This document shows, in pieces, positions 1-9,453 of a DNA stretch of 64,000 bases. A program made the translations under genes and the position numbers. Source of the DNA: Armatimonadota bacterium (lineage in GTDB: Bacteria; Bacteroidota; Ignavibacteria; OLB7); NCBI GenBank assembly GCA_020850315.1, contig JADZEY010000010.1:1-64000 (forward strand), given 5' to 3'. The notes below the pieces were generated by a model. The model searched no databases, was not told the origin of the DNA, and saw only the letters and a list, made by a program, of their open reading frames with translations. The first letter of the stretch is position 1. Each line of letters begins with the position of its first letter.

Positions 1-35
1 ATTTCGGGAGGCGATACTGAAATTTTTCAAGAACA

Positions 36-926
36 TCAAGAACTACAAAGCAGAGTTAGAGAGTCTTCTAACCCTGAATTTCCATATTCCCCGAATTTCG
101 CAAACTCAAAGCACGTGAGTATAACACCGCACCACATATCAACATCATGTTGGAAGCAGCAATCAACGATTTCTACATAGAACGTACACCATAAAAACTC
201 TACTTTAATATGAGTAAAATTTTGTCCGCCTAAAAAAGAACACTCTAAATCATGATTTATACACATCGTGTCTTCTGCTTGCAGCTTTGTATTTTCCTTT
301 TCATTGGAATTAGACATTCTTTCTGTTGTCATCCGTAGCGCAAGGTGCATTGCCCACAACCCAAGGTTCAATTCATATAAATTAGTTCCCGCTGGCAGCA
401 CCTGGTCAAACGCCGGATGGTCAATATCTACTTTCCATCCAGCGTGTTCCCCTAAACTCCGATACCGAACTTGTAGCAGTGGCGTTGCATATTCGCTGTC
501 ACGTAATACAGCAATAATATCCCCCTGCTGAGTAACGTAGGATTCCATTGTCTCGGTGGCCACAACCTCAGCACCGGAAGGGTCGTTAGTGAAACTGAAC
601 GTTGTCACCGCTGGTGGCGTTGCTGCAGCTATCCCATCGTTGAAATCCCCCATGCGGATATGCAGCCTTGTATCCTCCATCCGTAACTCTAACCCTGCCG
701 GTGGCTGGCCCCCAAGCATCCCCTGCTTGGCAATCATCGCTTGGAATTTCTCCTGTGTCTGCTGATCCCAGCGATGATTGCCCTGTGCAGTGCGTGCTAT
801 TTCATCCATGATCCCAGCTGACCTTGTGGCAGATCGTGCTACCGATTCTGATGGAAGAGCATCATTCCGAGCTAAGATGCCCAAGCGTGGCCCGGAGAAG
901 CGCAGTGGGCGTGTCAGCGTGTTCAT
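36..926 (-). CDS. hypothetical protein, 296 aa
   Basis: Long ORF, co-oriented with the next two minus-strand ORFs; no family recognised. Confidence 0.55.
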   Translation of the reverse strand: MNTLTRPLRFSGPRLGILARNDALPSESVARSATRSAGIMDEIARTAQGNHRWDQQTQEKFQAMIAKQGMLGGQPPAGLELRMEDTRLHIRMGDFNDGIAAATPPAVTTFSFTNDPSGAEVVATETMESYVTQQGDIIAVLRDSEYATPLLQVRYRSLGEHAGWKVDIDHPAFDQVLPAGTNLYELNLGLWAMHLALRMTTERMSNSNEKENTKLQAEDTMCINHDLECSFLGGQNFTHIKVEFLWCTFYVEIVDCCFQHDVDMWCGVILTCFEFAKFGEYGNSGLEDSLTLLCSS

Positions 927-938
927 GGTTGTTCTGGA

Positions 939-1337
939 TTATGCGGTAATAACTTCAATTTCCATCTCGAACGCACTCCAATCTCCGGCAGCGTTGATTG
1001 CTCGTAACATCAGGACTGCTTGTCCTTTTCGTTTGAAGACCAACCCTAATTGTTGATTTCCCGTAAACGATCCTGTCCAGCTTATCACGGGGATTGTTCC
1101 TTGTGCATCGCCCCGCGTTCCGGCGTTGTCACGGAAGCTCAGTTGCAGGTCGGTGTATGTTACTCCGCCAAACGCTAACGTGATCAAATTCTCCCATTCC
1201 GTTCCCGCTCGCGCAAATATCACTTTTTGCAGCGGCGGGGCTAACAGCGCGCTCTGGTTCCGTAATTCGTGACCAATTCGGTTTGCTTCTGTGCCACCCT
1301 TCTGTATAAGAGCCACAACCCCACCGAAATTCCCCAT
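939..1337 (-). CDS. hypothetical protein, 132 aa
   Basis: ORF between two co-oriented ORFs, 12 bp from the downstream ORF. Confidence 0.55.
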   Translation of the reverse strand: MGNFGGVVALIQKGGTEANRIGHELRNQSALLAPPLQKVIFARAGTEWENLITLAFGGVTYTDLQLSFRDNAGTRGDAQGTIPVISWTGSFTGNQQLGLVFKRKGQAVLMLRAINAAGDWSAFEMEIEVITA

Positions 1338-1382
1338 GCAGTCCCAAGTTTTTTATTAATGGCCTACAAATCCCTGTTTTTC

Positions 1383-1922
1383 TCATTTTTTGCGGGGTGG
1401 GGAGGCATCAGCAACAATATTAAGGAGTTTTGGAATGCTACGTTCGTAGCGGTTATAGGCCGCTTTCATGGTGATGTTTACAACATCGGCAATATGCTGC
1501 ATGGAGTGATGATCGAAGACTCTCATGCAAACAATGGCAGCGTTCAGCCTGCCAACGCGCTGTTCAATGCTTTGCCGCAGCACCGCTTCGGATGCGGCTG
1601 TGTCGGATGAGTCATCGGCGGGGATTGCTGCAAGCATTAGGCTTTGCTCGCTGTTGTTATCAAGGGAGATGAGCCGTTTGGTTCGCCGCTGTTCGTGCGA
1701 AAGGTTGCGGGTTGCAGTTGTCAAAAGGTAGCAGTAGATAGCCTCGGTAGATTCCAAAACATGGGGTGGAGCGCGACGAAGCAATGTCTCGGTGGCGGCA
1801 CTGATTGCGTCGCTGGCATCCTCACGCAGGGCGTTCGGAAATAGGCGGAACAACTGGCGTGCAACGGCGTGGCGTGCTGCACGAAGGTGCGTCGCGAAGT
1901 CGCGATTCGTTGGTAGCTTCAT
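1383..1922 (-). CDS. ECF/sigma-70-like RNA polymerase sigma factor
   Basis: 179 aa with region-2-like (AISAATETLLRRAP...IYCYLLTTATRNLSHEQRR) and region-4-like HTH (MQHIADVVNITMKAAYNRYERSI) segments. Confidence 0.55.
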   Translation of the reverse strand: MKLPTNRDFATHLRAARHAVARQLFRLFPNALREDASDAISAATETLLRRAPPHVLESTEAIYCYLLTTATRNLSHEQRRTKRLISLDNNSEQSLMLAAIPADDSSDTAASEAVLRQSIEQRVGRLNAAIVCMRVFDHHSMQHIADVVNITMKAAYNRYERSIPKLLNIVADASPPRKK

Positions 1923-2072
1923 AGGTAGGTGCAGATGTTATCGGCAGGAACGACCCAGCAAGGGGAACGGAAATAACAAGAGGGCGGTTAGTCCGATCCC
2001 TTGCACGGCTGTTCTTCTTTACTCTGTGCTGTGTCTTGGTGTTGTTCCAATCGCTAAACTTCCCTTTCCTCA

Positions 2073-2612
2073 ATGAAATTTCTTCTTCTTCTCCCACTGG
2101 TTTTCTGCTCCTGCTTCCCGGTGCGGAAGTACTTTTTTGTTGAGCCAGAGAGCAACTCCAACATGGTGAAACTCTATCAAGACCCCATGGTGAGTTGTAA
2201 CATCAGCATCACCCCAGAAGTGGGAGGCCGTGTGTCTGTGCGAACCGAGCTTCATGCTGCCAAGCCGGAATGCTACCGCGTGGAGGATTGTGTGGTGGAG
2301 CTACGTTGCGCCGACGACAAACGCCGGTTGCCACGCATTTTTAATTATGAGTTGTTCTCGTGGCACATCGCCCAGGGCGTGTCGGACACCACGCTGAAGG
2401 ATGGCTACCGCCAGCTTCCCGACACTTCCCGATTCCGCGACCCACGCTACACCATCGTTCAACAATTCCAGCGTGGCGATTGCGAGCAACTGCTGGTCAC
2501 GCTGCGCCTACGGCTCCGGAATCTTCCGTTCGACACCACGCTGGTCATCACCGAAACGCGGCAGTTTTTGTTGAAATCAAAAGTGGAAATTGAGACGATT
2601 CGCGGGCATTAA
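2073..2612 (+). CDS. putative lipoprotein, hypothetical
   Basis: 179 aa with N-terminal MKFLLLLPLVFCSC signal/lipobox-like segment. Confidence 0.55.
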   Translation: MKFLLLLPLVFCSCFPVRKYFFVEPESNSNMVKLYQDPMVSCNISITPEVGGRVSVRTELHAAKPECYRVEDCVVELRCADDKRRLPRIFNYELFSWHIAQGVSDTTLKDGYRQLPDTSRFRDPRYTIVQQFQRGDCEQLLVTLRLRLRNLPFDTTLVITETRQFLLKSKVEIETIRGH

Positions 2613-2626
2613 GGCGGGTTCTGGTA

Positions 2627-2672
2627 GTGAAAATTTTCGATTAGCCGAGGTGAAAACTTTCGATTAGCCGAG
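2627..2672. repeat. two tandem copies of a 23-bp unit GTGAAAAYTTTCGATTAGCCGAG
   Basis: gtgaaaattttcgattagccgag then gtgaaaactttcgattagccgag, one mismatch. Confidence 0.85.
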
Positions 2673-2728
2673 GTGAAACGTATGTCTTCAGCATTCCAAT
2701 CTCTCATCAGCCTTCTCTCATCACCCTT

Positions 2729-2830
2729 GGCTCCCTCTCCCGCGCTCAACAAATGAAGTGGAACCAGTAGCATCGCCAGCTTGGGAGAGGGTGTGCCGAT
2801 AGGATCGGCATCTTCGAGGGGAGGTAAGGG
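2729..2830 (+). repeat. dispersed palindromic intergenic repeat, copy 1 (with 25-bp hairpin module)
   Basis: ggctccctctccc...cagtagcatc...ttgggagaggg-gtgccgataggatcggcatcttcga-gggg; shared with copies at 42.8, 46.9, 47.1, 49.7 and 49.8 kb. Confidence 0.85.
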
Positions 2831-2863
2831 ACGGCAGCGAAGGCGCAGAGTGATGTTCACTCC

Positions 2864-3994
2864 TTACTCCAACCGCTCCGCCCCATGCTTCACCGCCAAC
2901 TGCCCGCAAGCCGCCTCGATATCTTGGCCAGAGCTTGAGCGAACCATCACTTGCGCGCCGTGGGCGCGAAGCATCGCCACAAAATTGTCGAACTGCTGGC
3001 GGGTGGTGGGGTGCAGCCGTGCCGAGATTCCGGTTGGGTTGGTGAAGCTGATGCTGTGGAACGGGATGATATTCACCTTGCTGGGAACCCGCCGGGTCAG
3101 CTTCGCAATCCGCCGGGCATCTTCCTCGGTGTCATTCAGCCCTTCGAACAAGATATACTCGAAGGTGACGGTTCGGCGGGTTTTGCGGTAGTAGTATTCT
3201 ACTGCATCCATCACCTCGGTCAAATCATGCCGCCGATTGATCGGCATCAGCTCGCTGCGCAATCCGTTGGTGGAGGCGTGCAGCGATAACGCCAGCTTGA
3301 TTTTTTGCCCCTCATCGGCCATTCGGCGAATCCCTTCCACCAAGCCGGAGGTGGAGACGGTGATGCGCGCAGCCGGCACAAGATCGTTTCCCGGATCGGC
3401 GAACAATGCTACGGCACGGAACACTGCGTCGTAGTTCAGCATCGGTTCCCCCATCCCCATAAACACGATGTTGGTGATCTTCTGCCCTGCAACATCCTGC
3501 ACCCGCAAGAACTGCTCGATAATCTCACCTGCCGCCAAATTCCGTTTCAGTTTCATGGATGCGGTGGCGCAGAACTTGCAATCCAGCGGGCATCCAACTT
3601 GGGTGGAGATGCAGATGGTGCGGCGTTTCGGCTCATCTTGGTCGTCGCGGGCTTCGCTGGGGATCAGCACCGACTCGATGTTGTAGCCATCGTGGGTGCG
3701 GAACAGGAACTTGATAGTCCCATCGGTGCTGGTTTGTTGGTCGGCAAGGGTAAGCGTTCGGAGCGTGGCGGTTTCGGCAAGGCGGCCCCGAAGCTCGTGG
3801 CTTAGGCTGGTGATCGCCATCACGCTATCCACGTGGCGGCGGTACAGCCATTCGTGCAGCTGGTTGGCGCGGTAAGTTGGCTGGCCGATTGCAGCCACAA
3901 CGGCTTCCAGCTCGGCACGGTCCATCCCAAGCAGCGATTGCCGCACGGAGCCATCGGGCGCGGTGATAGATATGGAGAAAGGAGCAGGTTTCAT
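2864..3994 (-). CDS. rlmN: 23S rRNA (adenine2503-C2)/tRNA methyltransferase RlmN
   Basis: Radical-SAM CX3CX2C motif (GCPLDCKFCATASM), FMGMGEP, TVSTSGL; start set at MKPAPFSI because the upstream ORF part overlaps a tRNA. Confidence 0.93.
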   Translation of the reverse strand: MKPAPFSISITAPDGSVRQSLLGMDRAELEAVVAAIGQPTYRANQLHEWLYRRHVDSVMAITSLSHELRGRLAETATLRTLTLADQQTSTDGTIKFLFRTHDGYNIESVLIPSEARDDQDEPKRRTICISTQVGCPLDCKFCATASMKLKRNLAAGEIIEQFLRVQDVAGQKITNIVFMGMGEPMLNYDAVFRAVALFADPGNDLVPAARITVSTSGLVEGIRRMADEGQKIKLALSLHASTNGLRSELMPINRRHDLTEVMDAVEYYYRKTRRTVTFEYILFEGLNDTEEDARRIAKLTRRVPSKVNIIPFHSISFTNPTGISARLHPTTRQQFDNFVAMLRAHGAQVMVRSSSGQDIEAACGQLAVKHGAERLE

Positions 3995-4044
3995 TGTGGT
4001 GTAATTTACAGGAAGCAGAGGTTGTGGCGGCAATGGATATAACC

Positions 4045-4086
4045 TGAAAAAAAAGAACGACGGCGAAGAGTGCTCTTCGCCGTCGT
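4045..4086 (-). terminator. Rho-independent terminator downstream of tRNA-Leu
   Basis: Minus strand ACGACGGCGAAGAG-CA-CTCTTCGCCGTCGT followed by TCTTTTTTTT. Confidence 0.85.
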
Positions 4087-4100
4087 ATCTTGCTTCTGGG

Positions 4101-4185
4101 TGCCCGGAACAGGAATCGAACCTGCACGTCCGTACGGACACTACACCCTGAATATAGCGCGTCTGCCAGTTCCGCCATCCGGGCA
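4101..4185 (-). tRNA. tRNA-Leu (anticodon CAG)
   Basis: TGCCCGG...CCGGGCA acceptor, class II length (85 nt), anticodon loop TTCAGGG, GGTTCGATTCC T-loop. Confidence 0.93.
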
Positions 4186-4264
4186 AATCCACCATGAAAA
4201 TGGGACGGCAAATATACGTCCGCCCAGCCCAATCCAAACGCTTTCAGCCACAGAAAACTGTATC

Positions 4265-5158
4265 ATGAAATTTCTCTCAGCTTGCGCACTCCTTTTCCTG
4301 ATAACCCTTTCCACCGCTGCCGCACAAACCAAATCCTTCTCGCCGCTGGTTCCGCGCGATAAGTTGGAGTACATCGTTGTGCTGGAAAGTGGCGACCGGT
4401 TCCGTGGGAACGTTGTTGCCTCGGGCGATACGTTCCAGATTAAGACGGAGTTCGACATCATCCGCGTTCCAAAAAATCTGATTAAGGAGTTCATCCCCAT
4501 CACCTTCCCCCGCGACACCTATCTGCACCGCTCGCAGCATTTCCTGATGCCGACGGCTTCCCCCGCTGGCCCTGGGTTCAGCCTCACGAACTACGAGCTT
4601 GGCTTCCTGTACGCCACCTTTGGGCTGGGATATGGGGCAACCATCAACGCAGGGGCAACCCTTGTCCCGACGGTCTCGCTGAAGTCGCAGCTCTATCACG
4701 TCAACGCAAAGTTTACGGTGGAGCGGGAGAAGGATATGGAGTTTGCGCTGGGGGGGGCCTACACCTTCTTCACCACCGATCACCCCTACGCCCACATCTA
4801 CGGGGTGGGGACGTTCGCGCTGGGAACGGGGCGATACTCCGCAATGATCTTCTACAAGGCGGTGGGGGATGAGCAATCGCCGATCAACATTCTGGGTCCC
4901 GGGGATGACACCACCCAGTTCACACTCTACTATCAAGGTGGGATGGGGGCTGCGTTCGGGTTCGATGCCCCGGCGTTTGGCCGCGACGATATGTTCTGGG
5001 TGGGTGAGATTGCCACCAACGATTTTTCCCGACCGGAGAACACCGTCTCGATGATTGGCATCCGGCTGATGAACGAGCATCTGTCGGCAGATTTCGGCAT
5101 TGCCCTTTCCGCCGCTCCGCTGGTGCTTCCGGTGACAAGTTTTCGGTATCGGTTTTAG
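4265..5158 (+). CDS. secreted/outer-membrane hypothetical protein
   Basis: Signal peptide MKFLSACALLFLITLSTAAAQ; terminal aromatic residue (SFRYRF) suggests a beta-barrel. Confidence 0.7.
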   Translation: MKFLSACALLFLITLSTAAAQTKSFSPLVPRDKLEYIVVLESGDRFRGNVVASGDTFQIKTEFDIIRVPKNLIKEFIPITFPRDTYLHRSQHFLMPTASPAGPGFSLTNYELGFLYATFGLGYGATINAGATLVPTVSLKSQLYHVNAKFTVEREKDMEFALGGAYTFFTTDHPYAHIYGVGTFALGTGRYSAMIFYKAVGDEQSPINILGPGDDTTQFTLYYQGGMGAAFGFDAPAFGRDDMFWVGEIATNDFSRPENTVSMIGIRLMNEHLSADFGIALSAAPLVLPVTSFRYRF

Positions 5159-5207
5159 CGGGTGAGAGAGAGAGAGGGGGGAGTGGAAGCGCGCATCAGA
5201 ACAAGCA

Positions 5208-5244
5208 AAAAAGCCATTCACAAATCTCTGTGAATGGCTTTTTG
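5208..5244. terminator. bidirectional Rho-independent terminator
   Basis: AAAAAAGCCATTCACA-aatctc-TGTGAATGGCTTTTT between convergent genes. Confidence 0.85.
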
Positions 5245-5268
5245 ATGTTTGCTTGCTGTCTGCCGCCG

Positions 5269-5649
5269 TTAAGTTGTTTTGGAACGAACGGCCTTGGTGG
5301 AAAGAGTGCGCAAGTAGTAGAGTTTTGCGCGGCGAACTTTCCCCTCGCGGACAATGCGAACCCCTTGGATGGTTGGCGAGTGAACCGGAAATATCCGCTC
5401 CACGCCAACGCCGTTGCTCACTTTCCGGACGGTGAAGGTTTCGCTGGAACCTGCGCCCCGGCGCGAGATCACAATGCCTTCAAAATTCTGAGTCCGCTCC
5501 TTTCCCCCTTCCACAACGCGAACGGCAATGTTGATCACATCCCCCGGACGGAAGGAAGGGATCACCACATCGGCATCGTTGTTTTTGGCGCGGCGGTTTG
5601 CTGCGGTCTGCGCAATCACCTGCTGGGTTAGTTCTTCGATTTCTTTCAT
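5269..5649 (-). CDS. rplS: 50S ribosomal protein L19
   Basis: [60 protein letters not shown]. Confidence 0.95.
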   Translation of the reverse strand: MKEIEELTQQVIAQTAANRRAKNNDADVVIPSFRPGDVINIAVRVVEGGKERTQNFEGIVISRRGAGSSETFTVRKVSNGVGVERIFPVHSPTIQGVRIVREGKVRRAKLYYLRTLSTKAVRSKTT

Positions 5650-5761
5650 GGTATAACTCCGTGTATCTGTTGTCTGTTGCTGAAAAATTTTTCTGTGACT
5701 ACGTGGGGAAGAATCGCGCAGCCCCGTCCCCCGCAAAACGTTCCTCATCGGCTTGGGCAGC

Positions 5762-6481
5762 TTACTCCTCCAACAAATCTGGCCTGCGTTGGCGGGTGCG
5801 CTCCAGCGCCATGGACTCGCGCCAGGCGGCAATTCTTGCGTGGTCGCCACTTTGCAGCACCTCGGGGACGCTCACGCCCCGGAACTCCGCTGGTTTGGTG
5901 TACTGCGGCGCGTCAAGCAATCCGGTTTGGAAGGAATCCCCCAATGCCGATTCGCTATCGCCCATCGCGCCGGGAAGCAGCCGAACCACCGCATCGGTCA
6001 GCACCAATGCCGGAAGCTCGCCGCCGGTCAGCACGTAATCGCCAATGGAGATTTCGCGGGTGACTAATGCTTCGCGAACCCGCTCATCTACCCCTTTGTA
6101 GTGGCCACACAGAAGCAACAAATTTGTGGCCATCGAAAGGCGGTTGGCAATCGGCTGGGCAAGCGTCTGGCCATCGGGGGTGAGGAATATCACCTCATCG
6201 TACTGGCGTTCGGCTTGCAGCCGTTCCACACATTCAAAGATCGGTTCAGGGCGCAAGACCATTCCGGCTCCGCCGCCGTAGGGAGTGTCGTCCACCTGCT
6301 TGTAGCGGCCCAAGCCGTAGTCGTGCAGGTTATGGATGTTGATCTCCACAAGGTTGGCCTTCCGCGCACGGCTGATGATGGATGCATCCAACACGCTTCC
6401 GAACGTTTGTGGCACAACGCTTACAATGTCAATCCGCAGCAGTGGGGTTTCGCGGCGGGGGGGGGGAAGGGGCTTACTCAT
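5762..6481 (-). CDS. trmD: tRNA (guanine37-N1)-methyltransferase TrmD
   Basis: [11 protein letters not shown]..., [35 protein letters not shown]; in the canonical cluster. Confidence 0.95.
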   Translation of the reverse strand: MSKPLPPPRRETPLLRIDIVSVVPQTFGSVLDASIISRARKANLVEINIHNLHDYGLGRYKQVDDTPYGGGAGMVLRPEPIFECVERLQAERQYDEVIFLTPDGQTLAQPIANRLSMATNLLLLCGHYKGVDERVREALVTREISIGDYVLTGGELPALVLTDAVVRLLPGAMGDSESALGDSFQTGLLDAPQYTKPAEFRGVSVPEVLQSGDHARIAAWRESMALERTRQRRPDLLEE

Positions 6482-7004
6482 CCTCTTCCGGCTCCATCAT
6501 TCCGGGGATTGTCAGCACGGTTGCTGTTCGCCCCTCCGGATTCAAGTTCAGAACAAATTGGGGGACCGCTGGGAACAGCCATTCTTGATCTCCGCTCTGC
6601 ACCGTCCAGACCGCATGGGCTGCCGTTTGCTGAAGCCCAATAATCTCACCAATTGGCTGGCCTTCGGGTGAGTAGAGTTGGTAGCCAACAATGCCAGGGT
6701 CGGTGAAGGGATCGGTATAGCTGAGGGATGCTGGCTTCAAAAACAGAGCTTGATCCACCATCCCCTCGGCAGCCTCCTTTGTGCTGACCCCTTCGAAGGT
6801 GCAAAGAAGATCGCCGCTGTGAGCTTGGCACGCGGCCAGTTGCACCGGGCGGGCAAAGGTTTCGGAGTAACCCAACCATGCCGAACAAGGGGCTGCAATC
6901 TGCGGGATCACTTCGTGATCCAGTTTGCAGCGCAGCCGTCCTTCCAAGCCAAACGTGCGTGTCAGCACGCCAAGCCGAACAAGCGTTGAAGGTTGATTGC
7001 CCAT
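6474..7004 (-). CDS. rimM: ribosome maturation factor RimM
   Basis: Position between rpsP and trm[20 protein letters not shown] and a PRC-barrel-like C-terminus. Confidence 0.88.
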   Translation of the reverse strand: MGNQPSTLVRLGVLTRTFGLEGRLRCKLDHEVIPQIAAPCSAWLGYSETFARPVQLAACQAHSGDLLCTFEGVSTKEAAEGMVDQALFLKPASLSYTDPFTDPGIVGYQLYSPEGQPIGEIIGLQQTAAHAVWTVQSGDQEWLFPAVPQFVLNLNPEGRTATVLTIPGMMEPEEDE

Positions 7005-7055
7005 AGTTGATAGCAGGGAAGAAGGGGAACCAACTTCCCCGCTACTGTTGAACAA

Positions 7056-7682
7056 TTATCCTGCGGCTTCTTCGGAAGCTGGAGCTTCAGCTGGAGCTTC
7101 TTCGGCTGGCGCAGCGGCTTCGGCGGCTGGTGCTTCCTCGGCAGCGGCTGGTGCGGCAGCAGCGGCTTCAGCTTCAGCTTTTGCGGCGGCTTCGGCGGCG
7201 GCAGCAGCAGCGGCGGCTTCAGCTTCAGCTTTTGCTGCGGCTTCGGCGGCGGCAGCAGCAGCGGCGGCTTCAGCTTCGGCTTTTGCGGCGGCTTCGGCCT
7301 CGGCTTTGGCTTTTGCAGCGGTGGCGGCGGCAGCAGCTATTGTTGCTTTTTCGTCGGCGGAGCGCTTGCTGTCAAGGTGGGTTTCCACAGCTTTTGCGAC
7401 GGCATCGGCGGCAACGCCTTTGCGGAGCAGGTATCGCTCCATCATAACGCCTTCGCGGCGGAGCAGATTGCGGACGGTGTCGGTTGGTTGGGCACCGCTG
7501 TTCAGCCAGTAGTGAACGCGGTCGCGTTGCAGGATGGTGATCGGGTTGCCGGCCACCAGTGGGTTGTACTGACCGACTTTCTCAAGGAATCGGCCATCGC
7601 GTGTGTTGCGGCTGTCGGCGGCGACGATGTCATAAACCGGAGCCTTTTTCCGTCCCATTCTTCTCAAGCGGAGCTTGACCAT
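7056..7682 (-). CDS. rpsP: 30S ribosomal protein S16 with Ala/Glu-rich C-terminal extension
   Basis: [25 protein letters not shown]...[10 protein letters not shown] plus ~90-aa repetitive A/E/K tail. Confidence 0.95.
   Translation of the reverse strand: MVKLRLRRMGRKKAPVYDIVAADSRNTRDGRFLEKVGQYNPLVAGNPITILQRDRVHYWLNSGAQPTDTVRNLLRREGVMMERYLLRKGVAADAVAKAVETHLDSKRSADEKATIAAAAATAAKAKAEAEAAAKAEAEAAAAAAAAEAAAKAEAEAAAAAAAAEAAAKAEAEAAAAAPAAAEEAPAAEAAAPAEEAPAEAPASEEAAG
7135..7340. repeat. degenerate coding tandem repeat in the rpsP 3' end
   Basis: Repeated blocks gcttcagcttcagcttttgcggcggcttcggcggcggcagcagcagcggcg encode ([17 protein letters not shown])n. Confidence 0.85.
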
Positions 7683-7753
7683 GTTTCTGCGTTGGTTGAG
7701 TTAGTGTTAGTTGTATTGTCTGAAAAAATTGTCTGCGTGTTGTTTGTCGGGGC

Positions 7754-9094
7754 TTATCGTTTCCGCCCCATCAATCCTTTGGCGGCCATTCCGGCCATGC
7801 GGCCCATTCCGCCGCCGCTAAGTTGGCGCATCATCTTCCGCATTTCGTCGAACTGCTTCAGCAGGCGGTTCACATCTTGGATGGTTGTTCCGCTTCCGCT
7901 GGCAATCCGTTTGCGGCGGCTGGCGTTGATGATCTCCGGCTTATCCCGCTCCTCTTTGGTCATCGAGGTAATCATGGCCTCCAACCGGCCCATTGCTTTG
8001 TCGTCAACCTCCACCCCTTTCATTGCCTTGTCCATTCCGGGAAGCATCCCAAGCAGGTCGCGGATGGATCCCATTTTTTTGATCTGCTGAAGCTGCTGGT
8101 AGAAGTCTTCCAGGGTGAACTGGTTCTTGCGGAATTTCTCTTCCAGCTTCCGTGCTTCGGCTTCGTCGTACTGTTGCTGGGCTTTTTCCACCAGCGAGAC
8201 CACATCACCCATTCCCAAAATTCGGGAGGCCATGCGGTCGGGGTAGAACAACTCCAAGGCCTCCATCTTCTCGCCAACGCCGATGAATTTTATCGGTTTT
8301 TCCACCACCGAGCGGATGGAGAGTGCCGCGCCGCCGCGAGTGTCGCCGTCAAGTTTGGTGAGGATAACGCCGTCGAAGTTCAGCCGATCGTTGAAGGCTT
8401 TTGCGGTTGTGACGGCATCCTGGCCGATCATGGCATCCACCACAAACAGAATTTCGTTCGGGCGGGTGCGATCCTTGATTTTGGCCACTTCCTCCATCAT
8501 CGCTTCGTCAATCGTCAGGCGGCCAGCGGTATCGATGATGATCACATCCTTCCCCAACCGCTTGGCTTCCACAACGGAGCGTTCGGCAATCGTTACCGGA
8601 GTTTCCCCTTCAAGGTTGAACACCGGAACCCCGATCTGCTCACCCAGGGTTTTCAACTGGTCAATGGCCGCAGGGCGGTAGGTGTCGGCGGCAACCAAGA
8701 ACGGTTGGCGGCCTTTCCCTTTGAAGTAGCTGGCTAATTTGGCCGAGTGGGTTGTTTTGCCGGAGCCTTGCAAGCCGCACATCATAATGATGGTGGGGCC
8801 GGCCGGGGCCATTTTTATCTCGGCAAGGTTGTTCCCCATCAGCTCTACCAGTTCATCGTAGATGATCTTGACGATCATCTGGCCTGGTGTCACCGAGGCA
8901 ACTACGTTCCGCCCAAGTGCTTTTTTCTGCACGTCGTCAACGAACTTCCTGGTTACTTGGAAGTTGACATCGGCATCAAGCAGGGCGCGGCGGACTTCGC
9001 GCAGGGCCTCGGAGATATTCTCCTCGGTTAGCCGCGCTTCGCCGCTGATTCGGCGAATTGCTGCATCAAGTTTAGCACTAAGATTCTCAAACAT
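7754..9094 (-). CDS. ffh: signal recognition particle protein Ffh (SRP54)
   Basis: GLQGSGKTTHSAKLA, DTAGRL, TKLDGDTRGGAAL, Met-rich M domain. Confidence 0.97.
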   Translation of the reverse strand: MFENLSAKLDAAIRRISGEARLTEENISEALREVRRALLDADVNFQVTRKFVDDVQKKALGRNVVASVTPGQMIVKIIYDELVELMGNNLAEIKMAPAGPTIIMMCGLQGSGKTTHSAKLASYFKGKGRQPFLVAADTYRPAAIDQLKTLGEQIGVPVFNLEGETPVTIAERSVVEAKRLGKDVIIIDTAGRLTIDEAMMEEVAKIKDRTRPNEILFVVDAMIGQDAVTTAKAFNDRLNFDGVILTKLDGDTRGGAALSIRSVVEKPIKFIGVGEKMEALELFYPDRMASRILGMGDVVSLVEKAQQQYDEAEARKLEEKFRKNQFTLEDFYQQLQQIKKMGSIRDLLGMLPGMDKAMKGVEVDDKAMGRLEAMITSMTKEERDKPEIINASRRKRIASGSGTTIQDVNRLLKQFDEMRKMMRQLSGGGMGRMAGMAAKGLMGRKR

Positions 9095-9453
9095 TCGGTA
9101 CGTCTCTATCGGCGGCGGCGGGTCCCAGTGTGGCGACCAGCGGCATCAATCGCAGTGTTCAATACTTTCTTTTCCCCCCTTTGGGGCAAAGGACTACAAA
9201 AATAGTCCGAGAGGGTGCGGCGGCAAAACAAAAGTTGGGTTGGTAGTGGCGGGGGGAACAACCTGAAACATGAGGGGGGAAAGTGGATTCCCCCAAAGCC
9301 CTGCTTCCCTCTGGAGTTCCGTTGTCACTCTCCTCCGTACTCCCTTATTCCCGCCCCCCCTCTCACATTTCGTTGTTGACTACCCCACCTTGCCCGCCGT
9401 AGCTTACCAACTTGGTATAGCGAGACAGCCTGTTTTTTCCGGAATCCAGCACC

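Noticed and set aside
3995-4237. N-terminal 81-residue extension of RlmN (GWRNWQTRYIQGVVSVRTCRFDSCSGHP)
   Set aside because: This is translated tRNA-Leu plus terminator; the real start is at 3994.
7130-7512. Ser/Ala- and Leu/Arg-rich plus-strand ORFs opposite rpsP
   Set aside because: Antisense readings of the S16 tail repeat.
9170-9230. Possible regulatory RNA/hairpin between ffh and uvrA (ggactacaaaaatagtcc)
   Set aside because: Only a 6-bp stem without clear terminator or riboswitch features.
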